From a virus: a stretch of 23,026 nt of DNA. Numbering within the stretch: position 1 is the first letter of the stretch; each line of letters starts with the position of its first letter. The notes below the pieces were generated by a model, which saw only the letters and a list, made by a program, of their open reading frames with translations, was not told the DNA's origin and made no database searches. The position numbers and the translations under genes are program-made. Below, piece after piece: positions 1 to 7,628 of the stretch. Location of the stretch: IMG/VR virus record IMGVR_UViG_3300021376_000371, positions 1 through 23,026 of that record; one strand, 5' to 3'.

Positions 1-3000
1 ACTCCTGCATCAGGTACACTCACTAACTGCACTGGCTACACCTGGGCAAATATTGCCAGCAAACCAACCACTCTGAGTGGTTTCGGCATCACGGATACCC
101 TGACCAGCAGCACGACTTCGACGCAGAGCGGCTACTTCGGGGATATCTTCCTGTTTGATGACTCGACGCCATCACACTATCTAGGTATCACCAATTCCGC
201 CAACCTGACGGCAGCACGGACACTCAGCATCAACGTCAACGACGCTGACCGCACCGTATCCCTTAGTGGCAACCTGACTGTTTCGGCAGCGGCGACAGTT
301 TCTGGCACCAACACGGGTGATCAGACAATCACGCTGACTGGCGATGTAACTGGCAGTGGCGCGGGCTCATTTGCGACAACACTGGCCAGTGTTGGCACGG
401 CGGGCACATACCGTTCAGTGACAACAGATGCTAAGGGTCGGGTCACTGCTGGAACAAATCCAACAACCTTTTCTGGTTACGGGATTAGCGATTCGTCGGC
501 CAATTTAGCTAATGCATTAACTGATAAGACTGGTTCTGGTGCCAACGTATTTGCTACAAGCCCAACATTAACAACTCCAAGAATTTCTAGTGCATCTCAT
601 ATAGCTGATTCTAATGGTAACGAATTAATTCTGTTCCCAACTGCGGTTGGATCAGCAGTAAATGAAATCACTGTTTCTAATGCAGCAACAGGAGTTGCTC
701 CATCTATTACTGCATCTGGTGGTGATACAAACATAACTTTAAACCTTCGTGCAAAAGGAACAGGTACAGTTAATATTGGTGCTACTGGTTTAAGTATAAA
801 CGGATCTACGTCAGGTACTGCAAATATTGTTACTCCCGCAGCTGCAGGAACACCAACATTAACTCTACCAACATCTACAGGTACTCTTGCTCTTACAACC
901 GATGCTTTAAGCAGTTCTACTACGTCTACTCAATCTGGATATTTTGGTGATATCTTCCTGTTTGATGATTCAACTCCATCACATTATCTGGGTATTACCA
1001 ATAGTGCAAACTTAACTGCAGCAAGAACTTTAAGTATTAACGTTAATGATGGAAATAGAACAATATCACTTTCTGGTAACTTAACTGTATCTTCTGCTGC
1101 AACAATTTCAGGCACTAACACTGGAGACCAAACCATTACTTTAACTGGTGATGTTACTGGTACTGGTACTGGATCTTTTGCTGCAACTTTATCTAATTCT
1201 GGAGTAGCAGCAGGAACTTATAAATCAGTTACGGTTGATGCAAAGGGAAGAGTTACTGCAGGTACTAATCCCACTACTTTAAGTGGTTATGGTATTACTG
1301 ATGCTTTAAGCAATTCTACTACGTCTACTCAATCTGGATATTTTGGAGATATCTTCCTGTTTGATGATTCCACACCTTCTCATTACTTAGGCATCACAAA
1401 TAGTGCAAACTTAACTGCAGCAAGAACTTTAAGTATTAATGTCAATGATGCTGATAGGATTATTTCTCTTTCTGGTAACTTAACCTTAGCAAATAACTTT
1501 ACCACTTCAGGTAACTTTGCTGTTACTTTAACTGCTACTGCTGCAACATCTGTTACCCTACCAACTTCAGGTACTCTTGCAACTACAGGTAACTTAAGTC
1601 AATTTGCAGCAACTACATCAGCACAACTTGCTGGAGTTATTTCAGATGAAACTGGTTCTGGTTCTCTTGTATTTGCTAACTCACCAGTATTAACAACTCC
1701 AACTTTAGGTGTTGCTACAGCAACTTCAATTAACAAAGTTACTATTACTGCTCCAACAACTTCAGCAACTTTAACTTTAGTTACTGGTTCTACTCTTGCT
1801 ACAGCTGGTGCATTTTCTCTTACATTAACTAGTACCGCTACAACCAACGCTACTTTCCCATCTGGTACTGTAACTCTTGCATCATTAACTGGTACTGAAA
1901 CTTTAACCAATAAGACTTTAACATCCCCAACATTAACAACTCCAGCATTAGGCACTCCTTCTTCGGGTACATTAACTAACTGTACTGGATTACCTATTTC
2001 ATCTGGTGTATCTGGTCTCGCTGCTGGAGCCGCAACTTTCCTTGCAACTCCTTCTTCAGCAAACTTAGCAACATTATTAACTGATGAAACTGGTACTGGT
2101 GCTAATGTATTTGCAACAAGCCCAACTCTGGTAACTCCAGTATTAGGAACTCCTACATCAGGTACTCTTACCAACTGTACTGGATTACCTATCGGTGGAT
2201 TAACAGCATCTACTTCAGCCGCATTGGGTGTTGGTTCAATTGAACTTGGACATGCTACAGATACTTCAATCACTAGATCTGCTGCGGGCAGAATTGCGGT
2301 TGAAGGTGTAAACGTTGTAACAATTTCCTCGACGGATACTTTAACTAATAAGACTTTAACATCACCATCACTGACAACACCAGCCATTGGTTCTGGTGGA
2401 TTTACTCTTGCTGGTTCAACATCGGGAACTTCAACAGTTGTTGCTACAGCAGCTGCATCAGGTACATTAACATTGCCTGCAGGAACCGATCAGTTAGTTG
2501 GTCGTGCAACAACAGATACCTTAACCAACAAGACTTTAACATCCCCAACATTAACAACTCCAGTATTAGGAACTCCTGCATCAGGTACTCTTACCAACTG
2601 TACTGGATTACCTATCGGTGGATTAACAGCATCTACTTCAGCCGCATTGGGTGTTGGTTCAATTGAACTTGGTCATGCTACAGATACTACACTTTCAAGA
2701 AGTGCTGCGGGCACTGTTCAGATTGAAGGTGTAACAGTTGCCACTGCATCCAATACATTAACATTCACAAACAAAACATATCTAATTCCATATACTGAAG
2801 GAACTGGCACAGCATTAACAGCTGGATCAGAAACAACAAACCGAGCATTATTCCCTGCAACTGGAGATACAATAACTTTAGCAGTAGGTGTATATGAAGT
2901 TAATATGGTTCTTCTTGTTACTAGAGGTGCAGTTTCTACTACTTCATCTGCACTAAGATTCAATCTTCTTGGTCTTCAAGGTACTACAGGTGCTGCTGCT

Positions 3001-3318
3001 GGTACGTTTAGTGGAATTGCAGTGAGTACTCTTGCAGATGGAGGAGCTTCAAATATTTTCCATTTTTCTGCTGTTAATATCAATGCTAATAATACTGTAA
3101 CTATTGCGTCTACAACAGCCGGTGGTACGTATAGAGTTCAGATAAGAGGAATACTAAAAATTGCTACTGCTGGAACAATCATTCCTGCATATGGATTAAC
3201 TGCTAACTTAGGTAGTGTAAGTTCAGGAAGTACTACTACATCTAGTGCGTCAAACTATATGAGATTAATTCCAATCAGCACATCTGGAACTACTACGGCT
3301 CAGGGTGGTTGGGCATAA
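1..3318 (+). CDS. Repeat-rich phage tail fibre / receptor-binding protein, 5' partial
   Basis: The frame is open from base 1, so the gene begins upstream and 1105 residues are visible. It is almost entirely Thr/Ser/Gly/Ala/Leu with no lysine-rich or catalytic stretches. Module A ([16 protein letters not shown] ... [13 protein letters not shown] ... [18 protein letters not shown] ... [14 protein letters not shown]) occurs near 94-480, 901-1300 and, shortened, 1300-1480. Module B ([15 protein letters not shown], then [11 protein letters not shown]) occurs near 1897, 2335 and 2515, with partial units at 1 and 2095. The C-terminus from about 2770 ([13 protein letters not shown] onward) loses the repeats and reads as a beta-rich globular head, as expected of a distal receptor-binding tip. 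Module motifs of this kind are typical of tail fibres of T4-type cyanophages. Codon use is GC-rich up to about 480 and AT-rich after. The stop at 3316 follows a terminal GGWA. Confidence 0.85.
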   Translation, partial: TPASGTLTNCTGYTWANIASKPTTLSGFGITDTLTSSTTSTQSGYFGDIFLFDDSTPSHYLGITNSANLTAARTLSINVNDADRTVSLSGNLTVSAAATVSGTNTGDQTITLTGDVTGSGAGSFATTLASVGTAGTYRSVTTDAKGRVTAGTNPTTFSGYGISDSSANLANALTDKTGSGANVFATSPTLTTPRISSASHIADSNGNELILFPTAVGSAVNEITVSNAATGVAPSITASGGDTNITLNLRAKGTGTVNIGATGLSINGSTSGTANIVTPAAAGTPTLTLPTSTGTLALTTDALSSSTTSTQSGYFGDIFLFDDSTPSHYLGITNSANLTAARTLSINVNDGNRTISLSGNLTVSSAATISGTNTGDQTITLTGDVTGTGTGSFAATLSNSGVAAGTYKSVTVDAKGRVTAGTNPTTLSGYGITDALSNSTTSTQSGYFGDIFLFDDSTPSHYLGITNSANLTAARTLSINVNDADRIISLSGNLTLANNFTTSGNFAVTLTATAATSVTLPTSGTLATTGNLSQFAATTSAQLAGVISDETGSGSLVFANSPVLTTPTLGVATATSINKVTITAPTTSATLTLVTGSTLATAGAFSLTLTSTATTNATFPSGTVTLASLTGTETLTNKTLTSPTLTTPALGTPSSGTLTNCTGLPISSGVSGLAAGAATFLATPSSANLATLLTDETGTGANVFATSPTLVTPVLGTPTSGTLTNCTGLPIGGLTASTSAALGVGSIELGHATDTSITRSAAGRIAVEGVNVVTISSTDTLTNKTLTSPSLTTPAIGSGGFTLAGSTSGTSTVVATAAASGTLTLPAGTDQLVGRATTDTLTNKTLTSPTLTTPVLGTPASGTLTNCTGLPIGGLTASTSAALGVGSIELGHATDTTLSRSAAGTVQIEGVTVATASNTLTFTNKTYLIPYTEGTGTALTAGSETTNRALFPATGDTITLAVGVYEVNMVLLVTRGAVSTTSSALRFNLLGLQGTTGAAAGTFSGIAVSTLADGGASNIFHFSAVNINANNTVTIASTTAGGTYRVQIRGILKIATAGTIIPAYGLTANLGSVSSGSTTTSSASNYMRLIPISTSGTTTAQGGWA
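2133..2265 (+). repeat. 133-bp direct repeat in tail fibre gene, copy 1
   Basis: This stretch is nearly identical to 2556-2688, with two mismatches by eye (acatca/gcatca and ggacat/ggtcat). It encodes a [19 protein letters not shown] unit followed by [21 protein letters not shown]. The identity exceeds that of the other modules, which points to recent duplication or gene conversion. Confidence 0.9.
2556..2688 (+). repeat. 133-bp direct repeat in tail fibre gene, copy 2
   Basis: This is the second copy of the repeat at 2133-2265, offset by 423 bases (a multiple of three), so recombination between the copies would keep the reading frame and change fibre length by 141 residues. Confidence 0.9.
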
Positions 3319-3336
3319 AGTAATTTTTCAACCCCC

Positions 3337-3365
3337 TAGACAAACCATACTAAATATGTTATGAT
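3337..3365 (+). promoter_or_regulatory. Sigma70-like promoter with CTAAATA in its spacer
   Basis: TAGACA at 3337-3342 is followed, after a 17-base spacer, by TATGAT at 3360-3365. The spacer contains CTAAATA at 3350-3356, a late-box-like heptamer. It lies directly after the tail fibre stop and about 30 bases before the next start, so one site could serve both host polymerase and a T4-type late sigma factor. Confidence 0.5.
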
Positions 3366-3394
3366 TGATCGTATCATTCAATTGGAGATTAAAA

Positions 3395-3604
3395 ATGGGA
3401 CCTGATAAAATCAAAGAAAGTTTTGAAGAACAGCTTAAGAATACTGAAGAACAAATTCAGAAACTTCAATCTGAAATTGTAAGACTCAATGAGTATCGTA
3501 CTAAATTAGTTGGTGGGTTAGAAACTCTTCAACTTCTAGAGGGGGGATCATCTGAAGAAGTAACTGAACCAGAAGTAGAAGTAACTGGTGGTGAATTAGA
3601 ATAA
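3395..3604 (+). CDS. Small acidic coiled-coil protein (69 aa)
   Basis: I chose the ATG at 3395, not the upstream TTG at 3365, because GGAG at 3384-3387 lies 7 bases before it and the upstream codons overlap the promoter. Residues 4-50 form a heptad-like Glu/Lys/Leu helix (EEQLKNTEEQIQKLQSEIV) and the last 20 residues are an acidic tail rich in Glu and Val. The stop overlaps the next start as TAATG. Position after the tail fibre suggests a late gene, possibly a fibre-associated or chaperone-like protein; this is inference from position and coiled-coil character only. Confidence 0.8.
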   Translation: MGPDKIKESFEEQLKNTEEQIQKLQSEIVRLNEYRTKLVGGLETLQLLEGGSSEEVTEPEVEVTGGELE

Positions 3605-3888
3605 TGGAAATCAGAACCAATCAAGAAGTTAAAGACATCGTTGAAAAAATTCATAGCATTAGAAATTTAGCTATGGAAGGTTTTGTTAATGCATTTCAAG
3701 GCAAACCAATATTGGTTCCTGATGATATTAAAGAATCTAGATTGTCTACATGTCAATCTTGCGAGAAGTTTCTACCAGAAACATATCGTTGTGCAGAATG
3801 TGGATGTTTTATGAATGCCAAAACAGCATTTGCACCATCTAGTTGTCCCTTAGGTAAATGGGGCAAATATCACGTAGAACAATCCTAA
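3604..3888 (+). CDS. Small Cys-rich, putative zinc-binding protein (94 aa)
   Basis: Residues 49-83 carry CQSCEKF, then RCAECGCFM, then SSCPLGKW, that is CxxC-x9-CxxCxC-x13-C. This is a compact metal-binding layout seen in a small phage/bacterial protein family of unknown function, often found beside tail genes. The N-terminal half is helical and has no cysteine. It is translationally coupled to the preceding coiled-coil gene by a one-base overlap. A zinc or iron-sulphur site is likely from the cysteines; the biological role is unknown. Confidence 0.85.
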   Translation: MEIRTNQEVKDIVEKIHSIRNLAMEGFVNAFQGKPILVPDDIKESRLSTCQSCEKFLPETYRCAECGCFMNAKTAFAPSSCPLGKWGKYHVEQS

Positions 3889-3926
3889 CAAATTGTTACA
3901 ATTAAATATAGAATCTTAAAAAGTAT

Positions 3927-3934
3927 TATAAATA
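3927..3934 (+). promoter_or_regulatory. T4-type late promoter box TATAAATA
   Basis: An exact TATAAATA, the T4 late-promoter consensus recognised through gp55/gp33/gp45, lies in the gap before the gene at 3998. The remaining leader of about 55 bases contains a 6-bp hairpin at 3965-3983 (ACATAG, 7-base loop, CTATGT) just before the GAGG ribosome-binding sequence at 3984-3987. Confidence 0.7.
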
Positions 3935-3997
3935 ACAACTTTTATTTTATAGTTATACTATTATACATAGTATTATTCTATGTGAGGGTTTTTTCTC

Positions 3998-4258
3998 ATG
4001 AATATCAAACAGTGTAGTATTTGTTCGGCACAATGGATCGATGGGCAACATTACTGGACAGGAACCAACAAAAAAGGTAATGAGAAAGATCTTGCTGGAC
4101 TAGTCTGCAACAATCTGTTGAAGAGAGGTGAATATGAAAAGTTTGACCAATGCACTAACCCATGTAAAGGAAAGGAAGGAGGACAAACATGGGAATCACG
4201 AAGACTATTTTCTGATACTTTTGATGATAAAATTAACGGGAATAAAAATAACACTTGA
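3998..4258 (+). CDS. Cys-rich small protein (86 aa), putative metal-binding
   Basis: The protein starts with CSIC (residues 6-9), then W-x-D-G-Q-x-Y-W, DLAGLVCN (32-39), CTNPCKGKEGG (52-62) and a TWESRR segment. The spaced cysteines and the LVCN/NPCKG blocks match a small family I recognise from T4-type cyanophages; no function is known. GAGG at 3984 is 10 bases upstream of the ATG. Its stop (4256-4258) lies inside the TTGACA of the next promoter, so the gene and promoter are physically interlocked. The late box upstream suggests late expression. Confidence 0.85.
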   Translation: MNIKQCSICSAQWIDGQHYWTGTNKKGNEKDLAGLVCNNLLKRGEYEKFDQCTNPCKGKEGGQTWESRRLFSDTFDDKINGNKNNT

Positions 4259-4283
4259 CAAAATGACGACCCTCCTGTACAAT
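4255..4283 (+). promoter_or_regulatory. Strong sigma70-like promoter
   Basis: TTGACA at 4255-4260, a 17-base spacer and TACAAT at 4278-4283 give a near-consensus host-type promoter. Transcription would start around 4290, just before the 45-codon ORF at 4306, and would end at the terminator at 4449. This isolates a single very short transcript, a typical early phage unit. Confidence 0.8.
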
Positions 4284-4305
4284 ACAAAACCAGGAACCCA
4301 CAGTC

Positions 4306-4443
4306 ATGAGACTCAAATCACACGAATCACCCCGTAAAATGGGTAGAAACGATAAGTCTCCGAAAAGGAGCGCCAGGACCAGACAACTAAAAAAGAAGGC
4401 AAAATGTTTCATTAGTAAATTTGATGTCCGTCACAAATATTGA
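4306..4443 (+). CDS. Very basic 45-residue protein
   Basis: The ORF starts at ATG 4306 (MRLKSHESPRKMGRNDK...) and ends at TGA 4441. About one third of the residues are Lys, Arg or His, with KRSARTRQLKKKAK at its centre. AGGA at 4292-4295 is 10 bases upstream. It lies alone between a near-consensus promoter and an intrinsic terminator. Basic early microproteins often bind nucleic acid or host enzymes, but nothing in the sequence names a target. The transcript could instead act as a small RNA. Confidence 0.6.
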   Translation: MRLKSHESPRKMGRNDKSPKRSARTRQLKKKAKCFISKFDVRHKY

Positions 4444-4448
4444 TTACT

Positions 4449-4488
4449 AATCCCTATCCAAGACTCTTGACTTGGACAGGGATTTTTG
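4449..4488 (+). terminator. Intrinsic terminator overlapping the next promoter
   Basis: AATCCCT (4449-4455) pairs with AGGGATT (4478-4484) and TCCAAG (4457-4462) with CTTGGA (4471-4476), with one A/C mismatch between them, an 8-base loop and a short T run at 4483-4487. It ends the 4290 transcript. The loop/stem junction contains TTGACT at 4467. Confidence 0.85.
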
Positions 4489-4500
4489 GTATTGTATATA
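4467..4500 (+). promoter_or_regulatory. Candidate promoter for helicase 1, embedded in the terminator
   Basis: TTGACT at 4467-4472 lies in the loop and 3' stem of the terminator. With 17 bases spacing it faces TATTGT at 4490-4495, and TATATA follows at 4495-4500. The -10 is not resolved, but the A+T-rich block ends 17 bases before the GTG start at 4517. Confidence 0.45.
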
Positions 4501-4516
4501 AAGAGTTGAGATTTCT

Positions 4517-5764
4517 GTGAAACTTCGTTCCCACCAAATTCGTTCTCTTGATGCTCTTCGCAATGCATACAAGGGTACTCTCTACATTCCTACTGGTGGT
4601 GGTAAGTCGCTGGTTATCTTTCTTGACATGATTTGTCGCATGTCACAGTCCGTCTCTCCGATGGTTACTGTGATTGTTGCACCCCGTATTCTGCTTGCTT
4701 CTCAACTCTGTAGTGAGTTTGATGAAGTCAACACCGTTGATTCTGTGAAGTATCTCCACGTTCACACTGGAGAAACTCATTTCACCAAGACCACCAACTC
4801 GGATAAAATCAACTCCGAGTTTCGTCTGTGTCAAGAAAACAACCAACATCTTATTATCTTCACCACCTATAATTCTCTGCATCGCATTGTAGAGTCTGGT
4901 ATTGACATTGACGTTGTGTATTTCGATGAAGCACACAACTCTGTGAAGAAAAACTTCTTCACTTCGACTGCTATCATGTCGTTTATGTCTGATAAGTCGT
5001 TCTTTTTTACTGCAACTCCCAAGTATCATACCAATCCTCTTGCGAATGGTATGAACAATCATATGGTTTATGGTGAGAATCTGATCACTGTTTCTGCACC
5101 AGAACTGATTCAGAACGGTAGTATTCTCCCTGCAGAAATCTCTGCATTTGAGATTGACGATGTTCGTCGTAAGGATACTGCTGCGAAAACTGATTGTGAA
5201 ACGATTCTCAATATCGTAGACAATCTTCCTGACGAATCTTCCTCCAAGGTTCTTGTTGCTGCACCAAACACCAAGATTCTGTGGAACATGCTGTCTGGTT
5301 CTGCAATCATCCAAGAACTGCAGAATCGTGGATATGAGATTCTTCATATCACCTCCAAGCACGGTGCGTATGTAAATCGTAAAAAGGTCAGTCGTGAGGT
5401 GTTTTTTGACACTTTGACTACTTACGGTCGGAACAAACAAAAAAGGTTCATTTTGTTCCATTATTCGATCCTTTCTGAAGGGATTAACGTCCCTGGTTTG
5501 ACCCACTGCGTCCTCCTTCGCAATCTGAATGTGATTGAAATGGCGCAAACGATCGGTCGTGTGATTCGTCTGGATCGTGATGATGCATCTGATATTGCAT
5601 CTGGTAAAATTCCTGCTGGTGCTTTGCATATGTACCGTAAATCTGCAGGTTTTGTCACGGTTCCTGTATATCAGAACAGTGGTAAAGATACCATCAATCG
5701 TCTCAAGAATGTGTTTCGTACCATTTTTGTTGATGGAGACCCAGTTCATTCTTACTCTCGTTGA
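4517..5764 (+). CDS. SF2 DEAH-box helicase (415 aa)
   Basis: All core SF2 motifs are present: a Q-like RSHQIRSLDAL at 4-14, Walker A PTGGGKS at 25-31, Ia VIVAPRILLASQ near 53, DEAH at 137-140, TATP at 165-168, motif V SEGINVPG near 320 and motif VI QTIGRVIRLDR at 344-354. This gives an ATP-dependent DNA or RNA translocase of the type III restriction-helicase/UvsW-like branch, with no added nuclease or recognition domain. Family members in T4-type phages act in recombination and fork processing. The start is GTG 4517; no strong Shine-Dalgarno is visible. Expression is probably early from the promoter in the preceding terminator. Confidence 0.9.
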   Translation: MKLRSHQIRSLDALRNAYKGTLYIPTGGGKSLVIFLDMICRMSQSVSPMVTVIVAPRILLASQLCSEFDEVNTVDSVKYLHVHTGETHFTKTTNSDKINSEFRLCQENNQHLIIFTTYNSLHRIVESGIDIDVVYFDEAHNSVKKNFFTSTAIMSFMSDKSFFFTATPKYHTNPLANGMNNHMVYGENLITVSAPELIQNGSILPAEISAFEIDDVRRKDTAAKTDCETILNIVDNLPDESSSKVLVAAPNTKILWNMLSGSAIIQELQNRGYEILHITSKHGAYVNRKKVSREVFFDTLTTYGRNKQKRFILFHYSILSEGINVPGLTHCVLLRNLNVIEMAQTIGRVIRLDRDDASDIASGKIPAGALHMYRKSAGFVTVPVYQNSGKDTINRLKNVFRTIFVDGDPVHSYSR

Positions 5765-5772
5765 ACTGGGTC
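5738..5772 (+). other. 11-bp perfect hairpin spanning the helicase stop codon
   Basis: GACCCAGTTCA at 5738-5748 pairs perfectly with TGAACTGGGTC at 5762-5772 around a 13-base loop. The right arm contains the TGA stop and is followed at once by TTGACA. There is no good T-run, so it is either a weak terminator, an mRNA 3'-end stabiliser, or the stem-loop half of a stem-loop/promoter cassette. Confidence 0.75.
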
Positions 5773-5801
5773 TTGACAAATTTCTAAATACGGTGTAGAT
5801 T
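5773..5801 (+). promoter_or_regulatory. Sigma70-like promoter with CTAAATA in its spacer
   Basis: TTGACA at 5773-5778, 17 bases, then TAGATT at 5796-5801. CTAAATA occupies 5784-5790 within the spacer, the same arrangement as at 3337. It abuts the 11-bp hairpin and precedes the ATG at 5824. Confidence 0.6.
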
Positions 5802-5823
5802 AATCCTGTTGCTTTTTACTACC

Positions 5824-6006
5824 ATGAACCAGAAAAACTTTTCCAAAATCTGTTCTCGTTTTGATGTTGCAAAGTATAATATTCCCAAGGACGTGTTGGA
5901 TTCTTTTCTGTATGCTGTTTACCTAGAAGGTTACAGCGATGGTTGGGAGGAAGGTAAGTCATGGGATTCTTCTGACATTAAACGCAAAGAACGAGTAACA
6001 GCATAA
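5824..6006 (+). CDS. Hypothetical small protein (60 aa)
   Basis: The ATG at 5824 is preferred to an upstream TTG that would overlap the promoter. The sequence (MNQKNFSKICSRFDVAKYN...) is predicted helical, with an acidic/aromatic middle (YLEGYSDGWEEG) and a charged C-terminus. It is the first gene of an early-type run. I do not recognise a function. Confidence 0.75.
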   Translation: MNQKNFSKICSRFDVAKYNIPKDVLDSFLYAVYLEGYSDGWEEGKSWDSSDIKRKERVTA

Positions 6007-6010
6007 TATT

Positions 6011-6208
6011 ATGTACGAAGAATTAACACAATTTGAACGAGCTCTTGCTCGTTTTGGAGATAAGGTCCAATTGATTGTAGGTCTGGAAGTAGGAGACAAG
6101 ATTTCTCCAGAACAGGCCTACCAGGAGATTAAAGATATGATGAAGGACCTTAAAAAACTCAGAAAGAAAGAAAAAGAAACTTGGATCTTGGAGGATATCG
6201 ATGGATGA
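6011..6208 (+). CDS. Conserved small cyanophage-type protein (65 aa)
   Basis: It begins MYEELTQFERALARFGDKVQ and continues with GDKISPEQAYQEIKDMMKDLKKL, a helical pattern I recognise from a short family common in T4-type cyanophages. The C-terminal half is a Lys/Glu-rich helix. It overlaps the next start by 8 bases. Function unknown. Confidence 0.85.
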   Translation: MYEELTQFERALARFGDKVQLIVGLEVGDKISPEQAYQEIKDMMKDLKKLRKKEKETWILEDIDG

Positions 6209-6380
6209 TTCATTTAAGGTGATCGAGGAGGATGATGGTAATCTGACCCTCTCGTGGGATGAAGCTGATCCCAAATGGAGTTTTCTAAACAACCTAAGCG
6301 AAGAAGAGATCAAAAATTTAATTACACAAGCAATTTCTAGAGCATTGGATAACTTAACCGATGACGAATACACAGATTAA
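6201..6380 (+). CDS. Small acidic protein (59 aa)
   Basis: GGAGG at 6190-6194 precedes the ATG at 6201. The protein reads MDDSFKVIEEDDGNLTLSWD, then ADPKWSFLNNLSEEEIKNLI, matching a cyanophage family with a DGN..LSWD..DPKWSFLN signature. It is strongly acidic. The 3' end overlaps the next gene by 20 bases. No enzymatic motif is present. Confidence 0.85.
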   Translation: MDDSFKVIEEDDGNLTLSWDEADPKWSFLNNLSEEEIKNLITQAISRALDNLTDDEYTD

Positions 6381-6795
6381 TTTGTTTTTAGGATTGTTTG
6401 ATGAACTGGACATTGACACATCAAATTTCAGAAACATTCACAAAATACTTGAATCATATACAAGTCAAGTAAAAATAGAATATCAAGAATTATACACTTC
6501 ATTCGTAAATATTTTGAAATTGTATATTGATAAACATGAACACAAAATCAAACACTTACAAAGTATAGTGAACAATCAAAGTATTGATGTTAAATACACA
6601 GATCTTGAATTGGATGCGATGTGTCTCAATGCAGAATTAGAAGAGACCAAACTAAAGTTGGAAACTCTTCAAACAAATTACAATATTCTACATGAAATGT
6701 ACATTAAATCGGTGAATAATTCTTTAGAATTAGCAAGAAATGTTGATGAATTAGAAAAACAAATCAAACAACAAACGACCAATAAAAACAACTAA
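6361..6795 (+). CDS. Predicted coiled-coil protein (144 aa)
   Basis: It is rich in Leu, Lys, Glu, Asn and Gln with long helices. Residues 85-140 (ELDAMCLNAELEETKLKLET onward) have regular heptads, so an elongated oligomer is likely. Base composition is more AT-rich than neighbours. It shares its first 20 bases with the 6201 gene. No homologous family comes to mind. Confidence 0.8.
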   Translation: MTNTQINLFLGLFDELDIDTSNFRNIHKILESYTSQVKIEYQELYTSFVNILKLYIDKHEHKIKHLQSIVNNQSIDVKYTDLELDAMCLNAELEETKLKLETLQTNYNILHEMYIKSVNNSLELARNVDELEKQIKQQTTNKNN

Positions 6796-6806
6796 TTCAA
6801 TTGTGA

Positions 6807-6835
6807 TTGACACGCCTCGGTATCCCTGGTATTCT
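6807..6835 (+). promoter_or_regulatory. Sigma70-like promoter
   Basis: TTGACA at 6807-6812, 17 bases, then TATTCT at 6830-6835. It lies in the only gap of this cluster and decides the start of the following gene: an in-frame GTG at 6803 would lie upstream of the transcript. Confidence 0.6.
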
Positions 6836-6859
6836 TACAAGGTAATCGAAAAACACCTC

Positions 6860-7282
6860 ATGGCAACTCGCTCACGCATTGGTATCGAACTCTCTGATGG
6901 CAGTGTCCTCTCTGCCTATCACCACTGGGACGGTTATCCTGAATGGTTGGGTCGTATCCTGAAAACTCATTACAACAGCAAAGAACTTGCCACCGAACTG
7001 ATTGACGGTGGTGATATGTCCTGCTGCTGGACTAATGAGAAGTTTCGCACCGATGAAGGTGTGGAAAATAAGTCAGAGTATGGTCCTCAGTATTACTCTG
7101 AGCGTGGTGAAGATTGTCCTCCACGCCTTGATAAAAATCTTGGTGACTATCTCACTCAAGGTGCAGAAGAGTTTGGATATGTTTATACTCAACAAGGAGA
7201 ATGGTTGTGCTATGATACTTGTGAATGGCACGATTCATACCTTGAAGCGCAAGAGATTCCGAATGGAGCACTGGCAGCATGA
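6860..7282 (+). CDS. Conserved phage protein, MATRSRIGIE family (140 aa)
   Basis: The start at ATG 6860 gives MATRSRIGIELSDGSVLSAY, then HHWDGYPEWLGRILKTHY and ELIDGGDMSCCW. The opening and the HWDGYP...G..L..HY block match a widespread phage family of unknown function. The earlier in-frame GTG at 6803 is rejected because the promoter covers it. It overlaps the next ATG as ATGA. Aromatic and acidic residues cluster in the C-terminal half (GDYLTQGAEEFGYVYTQQ). Confidence 0.9.
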   Translation: MATRSRIGIELSDGSVLSAYHHWDGYPEWLGRILKTHYNSKELATELIDGGDMSCCWTNEKFRTDEGVENKSEYGPQYYSERGEDCPPRLDKNLGDYLTQGAEEFGYVYTQQGEWLCYDTCEWHDSYLEAQEIPNGALAA

Positions 7283-7452
7283 AAAAGAACAAACAATCAA
7301 ATCCAGAAGATTATCTTTCTGCAGAAGACTATGTTAAATTCAAGAAACGTCAATATAAAGCGAAACAGGTACAAGAACAGATCAAACAAAACAACAAATC
7401 CTTACTTGGGTTTGGGTACAACTACCAGGAGATTCGGCATGAAAACAAGTAG
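7279..7452 (+). CDS. Small basic protein (57 aa)
   Basis: It starts in an ATGA overlap with the previous stop (MKKNKQSNPEDYLSAEDYVK) and continues with a Lys/Gln-rich helix KFKKRQYKAKQVQEQIKQ. It overlaps the next gene by 14 bases. No recognised family; the charge pattern could suit nucleic-acid or protein binding. Confidence 0.7.
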   Translation: MKKNKQSNPEDYLSAEDYVKFKKRQYKAKQVQEQIKQNNKSLLGFGYNYQEIRHENK

Positions 7453-7624
7453 TGCAGTAGGACTTACAATTGGAGTGCTTTTCCTTGCACTCATTGGAAT
7501 TTCAATTGAAGCACTTGCTTTAGGTTTAATTCTTTCGTGGTTTGGTGTGAGTCTTGCTTTTTGGCAAAACCTTATCATCATCCTTCTTGCAAATGCAATT
7601 TTTAACAACTCCTCTTCTAAATGA
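7439..7624 (+). CDS. Two-helix membrane microprotein (61 aa)
   Basis: ATG 7439 is preceded by AGGAG at 7427-7431, spacing 7, which fixes the start; an in-frame upstream ATG at 7331 lies inside the previous gene. Residues 5-33 (AVGLTIGVLFLALIGISIEA...) and 36-55 are hydrophobic, giving two likely transmembrane helices with short polar ends. Function unknown; membrane location is inferred. Confidence 0.8.
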   Translation: MKTSSAVGLTIGVLFLALIGISIEALALGLILSWFGVSLAFWQNLIIILLANAIFNNSSSK

Positions 7625-7628
7625 ACAA

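Noticed and set aside
1599-2387. Long minus-strand ORF in the tail fibre gene
   Set aside because: It is the reverse complement of a repetitive Thr/Ser-rich frame, has low-complexity Val/Ala/Pro sequence and no ribosome-binding site.
418-3318. Tail fibre gene starting at GTG 418
   Set aside because: The frame is open with the same repeat modules from base 1, so 418 is an internal valine codon.
3965-3994. Hairpin ACATAG/CTATGT plus T-run as an intrinsic terminator
   Set aside because: The stem is short and AT-rich and the T-run is separated from it by GAGGG, which is better read as the ribosome-binding site of the 3998 gene.
4128-4337. 69-codon + strand ORF across the 4255 promoter
   Set aside because: It runs out of frame through the Cys-rich gene and the promoter; the ORFs at 3998 and 4306 explain the sequence better.
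4643-5779. 378-codon minus-strand ORF opposite helicase 1
   Set aside because: It mirrors the helicase; the + frame has every SF2 motif in order and this one has none.
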